From Hylemonella sp. (GTDB lineage: Bacteria; Pseudomonadota; Gammaproteobacteria; Burkholderiales; Burkholderiaceae_C), in contig NZ_JAPZSV010000002.1 of the NCBI RefSeq assembly GCF_027532185.1, positions 1 through 64,000 on the forward strand: 64,000 bases of DNA, written 5' to 3'. A model generated the notes under the pieces. The model was not told the origin of the DNA, did no database searches, and worked only from the letters and a program-made list of their open reading frames with translations. Position numbers and translations under genes: made by a program. How positions within the stretch are numbered: position 1 is the first letter of the stretch; each line of letters starts with the position of its first letter. Of the stretch, positions 32,124 through 40,454 are shown piece after piece.

Positions 32124-33643
32124 CGCACTTGGCCGCAGTAGCGCACGCAGTAGGGGCAGCCTGTCATGGGCAGCCAGGAGGGGATGTTGTAGTAACGCCG
32201 GAAGACCTCACCGAGCACGCCCTGGCGATAGGCCTCGTAGTTGAAGTTCTGGCCTTCGACGACGTGGAAGGTCACGCCGCTTTGCTGCACCGTGAAGGTC
32301 CGTACGTTCTCGAAGTAAGGGCTGTAGTCGGCCAGGGTGGGCGCGTCGGCCATGAGCACGCGGATGGTCTTGCCCTGGTAGACGGCGTAGTCGACGAGCT
32401 GGTCGTCCTGGCGCGCGTGGAACTTGCCGGGGCCGAAGACGGGCACGTACTGCTGCAGCACATAGCCGTAGACCGCGGCGGGCGAGTAGGCATTGGCCAT
32501 GAGCACGCTGTCGGGCGTGCGCACCTGGGCCAGCAACTCGGGGGTTCGGAAGGCACGCACAAAGCTGGTGTAGCCGGGCTTGCCGGCCCACTGCTCCAGT
32601 GTGGTGAAGGAGATGCCCAGCACCAGCACGACGTGCGCACCCGTGAACCAGGCCAGGCCCTTGGCCGCCGACTTCAGAGCGGCTTCGGGGAGGGCCAGCG
32701 CGAACAGGGCGAAGGCGAAGGGGTAGAAGGACAGCACCCAGTGCAGGCCCACGACCTTCTTGAACGAGAGCAGGGCGAAGAAGATGAGCGGCACCACGAG
32801 CAGCAGGGCCAGCAGGCGCTGGCGGCGCGCGGTCTCACGCAGCGCGCTGCGGTGCTTCCAGCCGAGCCAGAGCAGCGCCGGCGTCAGCAGATAGGCCAGC
32901 ATGCCCAGGTACATGACGGGCTTGCGCGCTTCGAAGGCGGCGTCTTCGTTGCGGTTGATCGCGTTGAACATGATGTTGGACCAGCCGTGGTCCATGTTCC
33001 ACGCGATGTTGATCGCCGGTCCGGGCAGGACACAGACGACAAGCAGCACGAAGGCCTTCCAGCGCTCGCGCCGGTAAAGCGCGAAGTACACCAGATAGGC
33101 CAGGCCCAGCACCACGGAGAAGTACTTGGAGAGGAAGGCGCAGCCCAGCGCCAGGCCAGACAGGGCGTACAGGCCCAGGGTGCCGCTGTCGACCTGCGCA
33201 CGTCGCTCGGCGCGCAGCAGCAGGGCCGCTGAGAGCACGGACCAGAAGATCAGCGGCGTGTCGGTGGTGATCAGCGCGGTGATCCAGTTCAGCGGGGCCA
33301 GCCAGATGAGCAGGGCAGCCCAGGCGGCACGTTCACGGTCCAGCGGCTTGAAGGCCCACCAGATCAGGCCGCCGACGGCCAGGGGCAAGAGCACGATGGG
33401 CAGGCGGATGGCCCAGGTCGCCTCGCCGAAGAGCATGCGCATCAGCCAGATCAGCCAGCCCACCATGGGCGGGTGGTCGGAGTAGCCCCAGTCGGGGTAG
33501 ACGCCCCACCAGTAGAAGAAAGCCTCGTCGCCCGTGATGGGCAGGGCGACGGCGATCCACAGGCGCAGGGCCAGGGCGCCCAGCGCGGTGAAGAGCAGCC
33601 AGCGCGGCAGGTTCAGGGAGGAGTCTTGGGACGGGAGGGTCAT
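32108..33643 (-). CDS. GT39-family (ArnT/PMT-like) polyprenyl-phosphate-sugar glycosyltransferase
   Basis: A 511-residue GT-C membrane glycosyltransferase. The first loop carries the catalytic acidic pair in GDEAFFYWW (D39, E40) and the downstream SDHPP (55-59), as in ArnT and protein O-mannosyltransferases. About ten membrane helices follow, then a periplasmic C-terminal domain. It should move a sugar from a polyprenyl phosphate onto an acceptor (lipid A, glycan or protein) at the outer face of the inner membrane. The extreme C-terminus has four cysteines (496, 499, 503, 508 in CPYCVRYCGQVRC), unusual for the family. Its ATG shares a base with the stop of the flippase gene. Confidence 0.88.
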   Translation of the reverse strand: MTLPSQDSSLNLPRWLLFTALGALALRLWIAVALPITGDEAFFYWWGVYPDWGYSDHPPMVGWLIWLMRMLFGEATWAIRLPIVLLPLAVGGLIWWAFKPLDRERAAWAALLIWLAPLNWITALITTDTPLIFWSVLSAALLLRAERRAQVDSGTLGLYALSGLALGCAFLSKYFSVVLGLAYLVYFALYRRERWKAFVLLVVCVLPGPAINIAWNMDHGWSNIMFNAINRNEDAAFEARKPVMYLGMLAYLLTPALLWLGWKHRSALRETARRQRLLALLLVVPLIFFALLSFKKVVGLHWVLSFYPFAFALFALALPEAALKSAAKGLAWFTGAHVVLVLGISFTTLEQWAGKPGYTSFVRAFRTPELLAQVRTPDSVLMANAYSPAAVYGYVLQQYVPVFGPGKFHARQDDQLVDYAVYQGKTIRVLMADAPTLADYSPYFENVRTFTVQQSGVTFHVVEGQNFNYEAYRQGVLGEVFRRYYNIPSWLPMTGCPYCVRYCGQVRCPKP

Positions 33644-34551
33644 CAGCGCAGGGAGATGTCGCGGGAAACAGCCGCACTATAGAGGAGAGCGAGCGCGCCC
33701 AGGGCCACGGCCAGCCAGAGGGTGAGCAGGCGGGCCAGTACCGTGATGGCCAGCGCAGCGGCCAGACCCGCGCCGTGCAGCACGAGCAGGCCGGTCAGCA
33801 GGGCTTCGGTGCCGCCCAGGCCGGCGGGCAGCAGAGAGAGCGCGCCGCCCACCATGGCCAGGGCATAGAAGCCGGTGGCCAGCTCCGGGGGGATCGGCAC
33901 ACCGAGCTCCAGGCAGAGCAGCCACAGGGCCAAGCCCTGCGCGGCCCAGGCCACCAGGGTCTGGGCCAGCCAGAGCCAAGGTCGGTGGGCCAGGCAGTGC
34001 CAGGCCGACTGCAGCCAGGGCAGGCGTGCGAACAGGGTGTGGCGCTGGCGGTAGAGCACCGCGGCCAGCAGCAGGCCGGCGAAGAGCAGGCTCAGGATCA
34101 GCGGCCATTGCCAGGCGGCGGCTTCGGGACGCTGGAGCAGCCACCAGAGTCCGGGCAGTGTCAGCAGCAGCAGGGCCAGCAGATCGGCCACGCGTTCGGC
34201 GCCGAAGACAGCCAGGCTGTCGGCCGTGCGCAGGGGCTCGCGCAGCAGCAGGCCGCGCGCGGCCTCGCCCACATTGCCGGGCGTGGGGGTGAAGGTGTAG
34301 CCCGCGAGGTAGAGGCGCAGGCCGCGCCGCACGCCAAAGCGTCGGCCGTAGTGCGCCATCCAGCCGCGCCAGCGCAGGCCGCGCAGGCCGTAGTTGAGCA
34401 GGCACAGGGTCGTGGCCGCGGCCCCTACCGGGGTCCAGAGCGCCTGGCCGAGCTGCGCCAGCGGCGCCTCACCCGTGAGCAGCAGCAGCACGGCGTAGAC
34501 GGTGGCGGCGCCACCGATGACGAGCAGCAGGGGCTTGAGCGGGAGCTTCAC
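33643..34551 (-). CDS. UPF0104/lysylphosphatidylglycerol-synthase-TM-type membrane protein, possible flippase
   Basis: A 302-residue protein with about eight membrane helices of the UPF0104 / MprF-flippase-like family. Conserved segments are RGLRWRGWMAHYG, the TPTPGNVGEAARGLLL loop and SLLPAGLGGTEALL. Related proteins flip aminoacyl-phosphatidylglycerol or are linked to archaeal and bacterial glycosylation. Here it stands between a UbiA-type prenyl-phosphate transferase and a GT39 transferase, so moving a lipid-linked sugar across the inner membrane is a reasonable inference. The TGATG overlap with the GT39 gene indicates coupling. Confidence 0.85.
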   Translation of the reverse strand: MKLPLKPLLLVIGGAATVYAVLLLLTGEAPLAQLGQALWTPVGAAATTLCLLNYGLRGLRWRGWMAHYGRRFGVRRGLRLYLAGYTFTPTPGNVGEAARGLLLREPLRTADSLAVFGAERVADLLALLLLTLPGLWWLLQRPEAAAWQWPLILSLLFAGLLLAAVLYRQRHTLFARLPWLQSAWHCLAHRPWLWLAQTLVAWAAQGLALWLLCLELGVPIPPELATGFYALAMVGGALSLLPAGLGGTEALLTGLLVLHGAGLAAALAITVLARLLTLWLAVALGALALLYSAAVSRDISLR

Positions 34552-34565
34552 GCGCTTGGGTGGCG

Positions 34566-35438
34566 TCAGCGCCAGAGCCGCGTGGCGAGAAAAATGGCGA
34601 GCCAGGCGAGGCCGGCGGCGACGATCCAGGGGTCGCGCAGCAGATCGCGCGAGACATCCTCACCGCGGCCGCGGTGCACCTGGTAGGTGTAGCGCAGCAG
34701 GCCAAAGACCACCAGGGGCACGGTGTAGATCAGGCGCCCGCCGTGCTGCTGCAGGGCTTCGATGCTGGTGGCGTAGAGGCCGTAGGTGATGACGGTGGCC
34801 GTCATGGTGGCGGCCATGAAGGTGTCGAGCAGGGCCGGGGGGTAGTGCTCGAGCACGGCGCGCTGCTGGTCGGGGGCGTGGAAGGTTTCGGCCTTGCGCT
34901 TGGAGAAGCCCAGGAAGAGCGCGATGAACAGGCCGGTGAGCAGCAGCCAGCGCGAGGGCGGAATGCCCACGGCCACGGTGCCGGCCAGCAGGCGCAGCAT
35001 GAAGCCGCTGGCGATGATGGAGACGTCGACCACCGGCACGTGTTTGAGCTTCCAGCTGTAGGCGAGGTTGAGCGCCACGTAGCAGCCCAGCAGGAGCAGC
35101 AGCACGTTCTGGCCCCAGGCCAGCCCGATCGCGAGCAGGGCCAGTACCGCAGCCAGGCCCAGCGCGGCCTGGGGACTCACCGCACCGCTGGCGAGCGGGC
35201 GCAGGCGCTTGGTGGGGTGCTGGGCATCGGCCGCACGGTCGCGCCAGTCGTTGAGGATGTAGACCAGGCTGGAGGCAGCGCAGAAGGCCAGGAAGGCCCA
35301 GAGCACCTGCTCGACCAGCGGGCCGCGGTGCCAGGTCTGGCTGAACATCAGGCCGGCGAAGACGAAGACGTTCTTGAGCCACTGGTGCGGGCGCATCAGG
35401 CGCAGCAGGGCCAGCGGCATGGAGGTCTGGAAGCTCAT
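34566..35438 (-). CDS. UbiA-superfamily prenyltransferase, decaprenyl-phosphate phosphoribosyltransferase-like
   Basis: A 290-residue polytopic enzyme. It starts with RPHQWLKN (16-23), typical of the decaprenyl-phosphate 5-phosphoribosyltransferase (Rv3806c/NoeC-like) branch and not of UbiA/CyoE. The Mg-binding motif is N63-D64-x2-D67-x3-D71 (NDWRDRAAD), followed by QHPTKRLRPLASG. The second polar loop is YSWKLKHVPVVDV. By family it would join phosphoribosyl pyrophosphate to a polyprenyl phosphate in the inner membrane. Downstream flippase, GT39 and HAD phosphatase genes would complete a lipid-linked pentose pathway. The DprE1/DprE2-type epimerase genes that would make arabinose are not in this window. 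Confidence 0.87.
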   Translation of the reverse strand: MSFQTSMPLALLRLMRPHQWLKNVFVFAGLMFSQTWHRGPLVEQVLWAFLAFCAASSLVYILNDWRDRAADAQHPTKRLRPLASGAVSPQAALGLAAVLALLAIGLAWGQNVLLLLLGCYVALNLAYSWKLKHVPVVDVSIIASGFMLRLLAGTVAVGIPPSRWLLLTGLFIALFLGFSKRKAETFHAPDQQRAVLEHYPPALLDTFMAATMTATVITYGLYATSIEALQQHGGRLIYTVPLVVFGLLRYTYQVHRGRGEDVSRDLLRDPWIVAAGLAWLAIFLATRLWR

Positions 35439-35468
35439 GTTGCGCGCGATTGTAGGCAGGCGCAGGCC

Positions 35469-35828
35469 TCAGGCCAGTGCAATGCGCGCCAGCATGTCGA
35501 CCACGCGCTCGTCTTCCCCGATGGCCGGGCGCAGCTGGAAGCGCACCTGCGGGTGATCGCGGCGCAGCTGTTCCACCAGCAGGGGCAGATCTTCGCGTGC
35601 ATGGCGGCCGACGCCCAGGAACATGGGCACGATGGTGATCTCCTGCAGCCCCTCGGCGGCCAGCGTGGCGGCGCAGGCGGGCAGGTCGGGCTCCATCAGC
35701 TCCAGGTAGGCACAGGCCACGCGGGCCTGCGGGTCCAGCGCGGCGGCGCGAGCGGCCACGGCCTCCATGGGGGCGCGCCACTGCGGGTCACGCGAGCCGT
35801 GGGCAAAGAGAATGAGGCCTTGGGTCAT
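35469..35828 (-). CDS. cbiX: CbiX-type sirohydrochlorin/cobaltochelatase family protein
   Basis: A 119-residue small CbiX-fold protein (class II chelatase, half-size). It has the N-terminal metal-site histidine in LFAHGSRDPQW and the second in FLGVGRHAREDLP. Such proteins dimerise and insert Co(II), Ni(II) or Fe(II) into sirohydrochlorin for B12, F430 or siroheme. No other corrin or siroheme genes are nearby. It lies 4 bp downstream of lptG and 30 bp before the UbiA-like gene, so it is probably a passenger in that transcript. Confidence 0.88.
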   Translation of the reverse strand: MTQGLILFAHGSRDPQWRAPMEAVAARAAALDPQARVACAYLELMEPDLPACAATLAAEGLQEITIVPMFLGVGRHAREDLPLLVEQLRRDHPQVRFQLRPAIGEDERVVDMLARIALA

Positions 35829-35832
35829 AAGA

Positions 35833-36945
35833 TTACCTGCGCAGGACGAGCCAGCCGAAAGCGGCCAGCGAGATCAGCATGAAGATGAAGCCGGGTGCGG
35901 CAGCGGTGATCCAGGGCGTCCAGCGCTGCAGCTCGCCGATGTAGCCGAACATATTGTTGAGGAAGAAGAAGCTGATGCCGGCCATGACGCCGCCGAAGAC
36001 GTAGAGCGAGATGCCTTCGCTGCGGAAGTGCAGGTAGGCAAAGGGCAGGGCCATCATGACCATGACCAGGCAGGACAGGGGATAGAAGACCTTCTTCCAG
36101 AATTCGATCTCGTAGCGCTCGGCGCTCTGGGCGTTGGCCTTGAGATGGCGGATGTACTGGAACAGGTCGACGGCGCTCATGCGGTCGGGCTTGAGCACGG
36201 CGGCCGAGATCATCTCGGCCGAGATGGCCGTGGGCCAGCGGAAGACGGGCACGGTCGTGCGTTCGATGCGGCTGAGCTGGGCGCCGCCGGCGTTGAACTC
36301 GGTGCGTTCGACGTTCTCGAGCAGCCAGGCCTCGTCTTCGGTGAAACGTGCCACCGGCGCCTGCATCATGGAGACCAGCGAGCTCTGGTTGTCGAACTCG
36401 AAGATGCGCACATCGCGCATGGAACCGTCGGGCGCGAGCGAGCCGACGTTGACGCCGTACTGCGCATAGGGTTCGCGCTCGCGCAGCCAGGCGCCGGTCT
36501 GGCCCACGGTCAGGATGCGGCCCTGGTAGTGTGCGCGCAGCAGCTGGCCCGTGCGGTCCGCCCAGGGCGTGAGGTAGTCACCGATCACGAAGGTCAGCAG
36601 GGCGAAGGTGAAGCCCGCGGCCAGCAACATGCGCAGCGCGCGCCAGGGCCCCAGGCCGCTGGTGCGCAGGATGGTGAACTCCGAGCTTTGCGCCAGCCGC
36701 GTCATCACATAGATGGTACCGATGAGCACGGTGATGGGCAGCAGTTCGTAGAGGTGGCTGGGCACGAGCAGCAGCACATAGAGCGCGGCCTGCGGGATCT
36801 GGTAGCCCGGCATGTTCGGACGGCCCACCGAGGCGAGCTGGTCGACGAAGTCGAAGAAGGCGAACAGGGCCAGGAAGCCCAGGGTGACGTAGACCACCGC
36901 GGTGAAGATCTCGCGGTGCAGCAGGCGGCGGATGGTGTGCATCAT
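35833..36945 (-). CDS. lptG: LPS export ABC transporter permease LptG
   Basis: A 370-residue inner-membrane permease of the LptB2FG complex, which extracts lipopolysaccharide from the inner membrane and feeds it to the LptC-A-D bridge. It has three N-terminal helices, a periplasmic beta-jellyroll (about 130-265) and three C-terminal helices. The start MMHTIRRLLHREIF (36945) forms an ATGA overlap with the lptF stop; in-frame upstream codons are rejected for that reason. Typical family segments are EFTILRTSGLGPWRALRMLL and FWKKVFYPLSCLVMVMMALPF. Confidence 0.94.
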   Translation of the reverse strand: MMHTIRRLLHREIFTAVVYVTLGFLALFAFFDFVDQLASVGRPNMPGYQIPQAALYVLLLVPSHLYELLPITVLIGTIYVMTRLAQSSEFTILRTSGLGPWRALRMLLAAGFTFALLTFVIGDYLTPWADRTGQLLRAHYQGRILTVGQTGAWLREREPYAQYGVNVGSLAPDGSMRDVRIFEFDNQSSLVSMMQAPVARFTEDEAWLLENVERTEFNAGGAQLSRIERTTVPVFRWPTAISAEMISAAVLKPDRMSAVDLFQYIRHLKANAQSAERYEIEFWKKVFYPLSCLVMVMMALPFAYLHFRSEGISLYVFGGVMAGISFFFLNNMFGYIGELQRWTPWITAAAPGFIFMLISLAAFGWLVLRR

Positions 36946-38063
36946 GCTGGTCGGCCCCCGATGTTCTGTGTTGGGGCTGCTGCGCGTTGGCGCGTGGGCC
37001 ACCAGTTCCAGTTGTAGTGGCGCTTGGCCAGCCAGAGCAGACCGGCGCTGAGCATGCCCCCATGCAGTAGCACGTTGAAGACCGCGAAGCTGACCTGGCC
37101 GCGCGCGATCCAGTTCTGGCCCAGGATCAGCAGGTTCAGATAGACCTGGAACAGCAGCAGCGAGAACAGCAGGTTGCCGGTACGGCTCACGCGTGGGTTG
37201 ATGCGGGTGGCCGCCAGGGCGAAGATGATGAGATTGAGCGAGGCGATGGCGTAGCCGATGCGCATGGTGAGCTCGCCGAGGTTCTCACCGGTGGGCTGTC
37301 GGATCAGCTCCAGCGTGGGGCGGCTGTTGAGCGAATCCATGGCGCTGCGCACCAGTGGGTCGCGCGCGACCAGCATGCGGTAGGACTCGAACTCGCTGAC
37401 CTTGACACCCGTCTCGCCGGTCTGGCTTTCCAGGCGCTGGCCACGTTCGAGCACCAGGAAGCGGTCGCCGTCGACCAGTTCGGTGTAGCCGCTGCGCGCG
37501 GAAATCACGGTGCGTTTGTCGGGTTCGGTCGTAGCGACAAAGACGTTGCCGGCCTTGAGCTCTTCGATGTCGCCCTTTTCCACGAAGAAGACGCGCGAGC
37601 CGTCGGCGGACTCCTGGAACTGGCCGGGCTGGACGCGCTCCAGGTCACCGCGGCGCTCGTACTGGGCGCGCATCTCGTCGATCTGGTCCTTGGCCCAGGG
37701 CCGCACGAGGAGAGCGAGCACGCCGATGGCCAGCAGCACCGGCCAAGCAAAACGCAGCAGGGGCTTGAGCAGGCTGCCCAGGCCGACACGGCTGGAGAAC
37801 CAGATCACCATCTCGCTGTCGGCGTACAGACGCGACAGCGTCATGACCACGGCGACGAAGAGGCCCAGGTTCATGAGGTTGGGCAGGTAGGTCAGCACCG
37901 TGTAGCCCATCACGAGCATCACGTCCGAGGGGTTGAAGCTGCCGCGCGAGGCCAGGCCCAGGGCGCGGATCAGGGTCATGGTCATGACCACCGTGACGAG
38001 CACGATGAGCGTGGCGCCAAAGCTGCGCGCCAGCTCCTTGCGGATGGAGGAATCGAATAACAT
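36942..38063 (-). CDS. lptF: LPS export ABC transporter permease LptF
   Basis: A 373-residue partner of LptG, starting MLFDSSIRKELARSFGATL at 38063. An upstream in-frame ATG (within MAFSFRAMLF) would run into the pepA start and is unlikely. It has six helices with a periplasmic jellyroll (about 135-260) and the C-terminal ATRINPRVSRTGNLLFSLLLFQ. It is the first gene of a seven-gene leftward run. Only 22 bp separate its start from pepA, so the divergent promoters must overlap the coding starts. Confidence 0.94.
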   Translation of the reverse strand: MLFDSSIRKELARSFGATLIVLVTVVMTMTLIRALGLASRGSFNPSDVMLVMGYTVLTYLPNLMNLGLFVAVVMTLSRLYADSEMVIWFSSRVGLGSLLKPLLRFAWPVLLAIGVLALLVRPWAKDQIDEMRAQYERRGDLERVQPGQFQESADGSRVFFVEKGDIEELKAGNVFVATTEPDKRTVISARSGYTELVDGDRFLVLERGQRLESQTGETGVKVSEFESYRMLVARDPLVRSAMDSLNSRPTLELIRQPTGENLGELTMRIGYAIASLNLIIFALAATRINPRVSRTGNLLFSLLLFQVYLNLLILGQNWIARGQVSFAVFNVLLHGGMLSAGLLWLAKRHYNWNWWPTRQRAAAPTQNIGGRPA

Positions 38064-38085
38064 TGCTCGGAAGGAAAACGCCATT

Positions 38086-39555
38086 ATGAACTTTGAACTG
38101 CTCACCCTGGACCTCGCCGGCGCCGCCAAACAGCCGGCCGACGCCCTCATCGTGCTCATTCCCGCTGATTTCAAGCCTGGCAAGGAAGGCTTGGCGGCCC
38201 TGGTGGCCCAGGCGCTCAAGGCCGGTGACCTGGAGACCAAGACCGGCAAGCTGTTGGCGCTGTACCGCCCGGCCCAGGCCAAGGCACCGCGGGTGCTGCT
38301 GGTGGGCGTGGGTGAGGGCACGGTGCGCCAGACTCGCCAGGCCGTGAGCGCGGCGCTGGGTGCCTTGCGCAGCGGTGGGCCGGCAGTGAAGAGACTGGCG
38401 CTGTGCTTTGGCGCCGCGCCCCAGGCCGGCGCGCTGCGCGCGGCCGTGCAGACCGTGGCCGACGGCAGCTACGTCTACACCACGACCAAATCCAAGGCCG
38501 AGGGCCGCAGCCTGACGCGCGTGACCCTAGGCGTGCCCAAGGCGGCGCCGCTGCAGGCCGAGTTCGCCCAGGCCACGGCTGCCGTGGCGGGCATCGAGCT
38601 GGCCAAGGAATGGGCCAACCGGCCCGCCAACCACGCCACACCCAGCCATCTGGCCGAGGCGGCACGCGGCCTGGCCAAGTTGCCCAAGATCAGCTGCCAG
38701 GTGCTGGGCCCGCGTGAGGTGGCCAAGCTCAAGATGGGGTCCTTCATGGCCGTGGCCCAGGGCTCGGAGCAGCCCCTGCGCTTCATCGTGCTGCAGTATC
38801 AGGGCGCGGCCAAGACCCAGGCCCCCACGGTGCTCGTGGGCAAGGGCATCACCTTCGACACGGGCGGGATTTCCATCAAGCCGGCCGCCGAGATGGACGA
38901 GATGAAGTACGACATGGGGGGCGCCGCCAGCGTGCTGGGCGTGTTCCGTGCGCTGGGCGAGCTCAAGCCCGCGATCAATGTGGTGGGCCTGATCCCGAGC
39001 TGCGAGAACATGCCCGACGGCAAGGCCGTCAAGCCCGGCGATGTGGTGACCAGCATGAGCGGGCAGACCATCGAGATCCTGAACACCGATGCCGAGGGCC
39101 GTCTCATCCTCTGCGACGCGTTGAGCTATGCCGAGCGCTTCAAGCCCGCGGCCGTGGTGGACATCGCCACGCTGACCGGCGCCTGCGTGATTGCCCTGGG
39201 TGGGGTGCGCAGCGGCCTGTTCAGCACCGACGATGCCCTGGCCCAGCGCCTGCTCGCCGCCGGCGAGGCCGCGCAGGACTTGGCCTGGCGCATGCCGCTG
39301 GACGAGGACTACGCCGAGGGCCTGAAGAGCAATTTTGCCGACGTGGCCAACGTCGCCGGCCGTGCCGGTGGCGCCATCACGGCGGCCAAGTTCCTGCAGC
39401 GCTTCACCACCAAGTTCCCCTGGGCTCACCTGGACATCGCGGGCACGGCCTGGAAGAGCGGGGCGGCCAAGGGCGCCACGGGCCGACCCGTGGGCCTGCT
39501 GCTGGAATTCCTGCTGGCGCAGGCCCAGGGCGGTCCGCGCGCGCGCAAGGCCTGA
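38086..39555 (+). CDS. pepA: Leucyl aminopeptidase
   Basis: A 489-residue M17 cytosolic aminopeptidase. AAGGA precedes the ATG at 38086. The two-metal active site is visible: the metal-binding lysine in GKGITFDTGGISIKP, MKYDMGGAASVLG, and NTDAEGRLIL, with DIATLTGACVIALG following. It removes N-terminal residues from peptides, and in some bacteria doubles as a DNA-binding factor in Xer recombination or carAB control. The order lptF / pepA-holC is a common proteobacterial arrangement. holC follows after 15 bp. Confidence 0.95.
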   Translation: MNFELLTLDLAGAAKQPADALIVLIPADFKPGKEGLAALVAQALKAGDLETKTGKLLALYRPAQAKAPRVLLVGVGEGTVRQTRQAVSAALGALRSGGPAVKRLALCFGAAPQAGALRAAVQTVADGSYVYTTTKSKAEGRSLTRVTLGVPKAAPLQAEFAQATAAVAGIELAKEWANRPANHATPSHLAEAARGLAKLPKISCQVLGPREVAKLKMGSFMAVAQGSEQPLRFIVLQYQGAAKTQAPTVLVGKGITFDTGGISIKPAAEMDEMKYDMGGAASVLGVFRALGELKPAINVVGLIPSCENMPDGKAVKPGDVVTSMSGQTIEILNTDAEGRLILCDALSYAERFKPAAVVDIATLTGACVIALGGVRSGLFSTDDALAQRLLAAGEAAQDLAWRMPLDEDYAEGLKSNFADVANVAGRAGGAITAAKFLQRFTTKFPWAHLDIAGTAWKSGAAKGATGRPVGLLLEFLLAQAQGGPRARKA

Positions 39556-39570
39556 GCCGCGATCGTAGCC

Positions 39571-40005
39571 ATGACCGAGGTCGCCTTCCATTTCAATGCG
39601 CCGGACAAACTGGCCTATGCCTGCCGCCTGTTGCGCAAGGCGGTGGCCGGTGGCGCCCGGGTGGTGGTGACCGCCCCCGCCGAGGCCCTGGCCCGGCTGG
39701 ACGCCTTGCTGTGGACCTTCTCGCAGACCGACTTCATCGCCCACGCCCGCGCGCCCGGCGACGCGGAGCTGCTGGCGGCGTCGCCCGTGGTGCTGACCGA
39801 AACCCCGGCGGCGGCAGGTTTGCCGCACCACCAGGTGCTGGTCAATCTGGGCCCGGAGCTGCCCGGTGGCTTCGAGCGGTACCAGCGTGTGATCGAGGTG
39901 GTGAGCCTGGACGAGGACGACCGCCAGCAGGCCCGCGGCCGCTGGAAGCACTACACCGAGCGCGGCTACGCCATCCAGCGCCACGATCTGAATCTCAAGA
40001 CCTGA
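39571..40005 (+). CDS. holC: DNA polymerase III chi subunit
   Basis: A 144-residue protein of the clamp-loader accessory pair chi-psi, linking the gamma complex to SSB at the replication fork. Family segments are the N-terminal VAFHFNAPDKLAYACRLLRK, DALLWTFSQTDFIAHA, then VLVNLGPELPGGFERYQRVIEVV and RWKHYTERGY. Length is normal. It is co-transcribed with pepA and the small gene after it. Confidence 0.93.
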   Translation: MTEVAFHFNAPDKLAYACRLLRKAVAGGARVVVTAPAEALARLDALLWTFSQTDFIAHARAPGDAELLAASPVVLTETPAAAGLPHHQVLVNLGPELPGGFERYQRVIEVVSLDEDDRQQARGRWKHYTERGYAIQRHDLNLKT

Positions 40006-40018
40006 AAGGGTGCCTGCC

Positions 40019-40327
40019 ATGCCTGCCCTGTCCAAGAAGATCATGCGCAGCCTGCCCACCCTCACCGAAGTGGTGCCCGCCCAGGCGCCGGCAGCGGCGC
40101 CCCAGGCGAACGGCCCCTCCCTGGACGAGGAGGCCCTGACGCAGCGCGTGCTGCAGCGCCTGGAGCTGACGCTGGACGAGCAGGTGCGACAGGTCGTGGC
40201 CACGGTGCTGGACGAGCAGATGAAGGAGCTGGCGCCGCGTATCCGTCAGCGCGTGGATGCCGCCGTGCGCAAGGCCGTGACCCAGGCCGTGGCCGGCGAA
40301 CTCAAGCTGCCACCGTCCCTGCGCTGA
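40019..40327 (+). CDS. Small helical protein of unknown function downstream of holC
   Basis: A 102-residue protein. ATG 40019 is chosen because GAAAGGG lies about 8 bases upstream; a GTG at 40010 would add three residues. An Ala/Pro-rich N-terminal third is followed by an amphipathic helical region with many Glu/Arg/Gln heptads (LTQRVLQRLELTLDEQVRQV). No signal peptide or enzyme motif is seen. The position, 13 bp after holC, suggests a DNA-replication link such as a psi-like (HolD) partner, but the sequence does not show it. Confidence 0.75.
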   Translation: MPALSKKIMRSLPTLTEVVPAQAPAAAPQANGPSLDEEALTQRVLQRLELTLDEQVRQVVATVLDEQMKELAPRIRQRVDAAVRKAVTQAVAGELKLPPSLR

Positions 40328-40454
40328 CGCCGACCGTCGCGCCGGCGCCGCATTTGTCTCTCACGCCGCTGGGGGTATGTGCCGGGGCACGAAATTTGCT
40401 GTAGTCTTGCGGTCGCAGTTTTGACCTGCTCAATTCAATAATCTGGAGTTCACC

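Noticed and set aside
40391-40444. Sigma-70 promoter for the LivK-type gene from a TTGACC hexamer at 40421
   Set aside because: No acceptable -10 lies 16-18 bp downstream, and the AT-rich CAATAAT is too close. I could not support a specific promoter.
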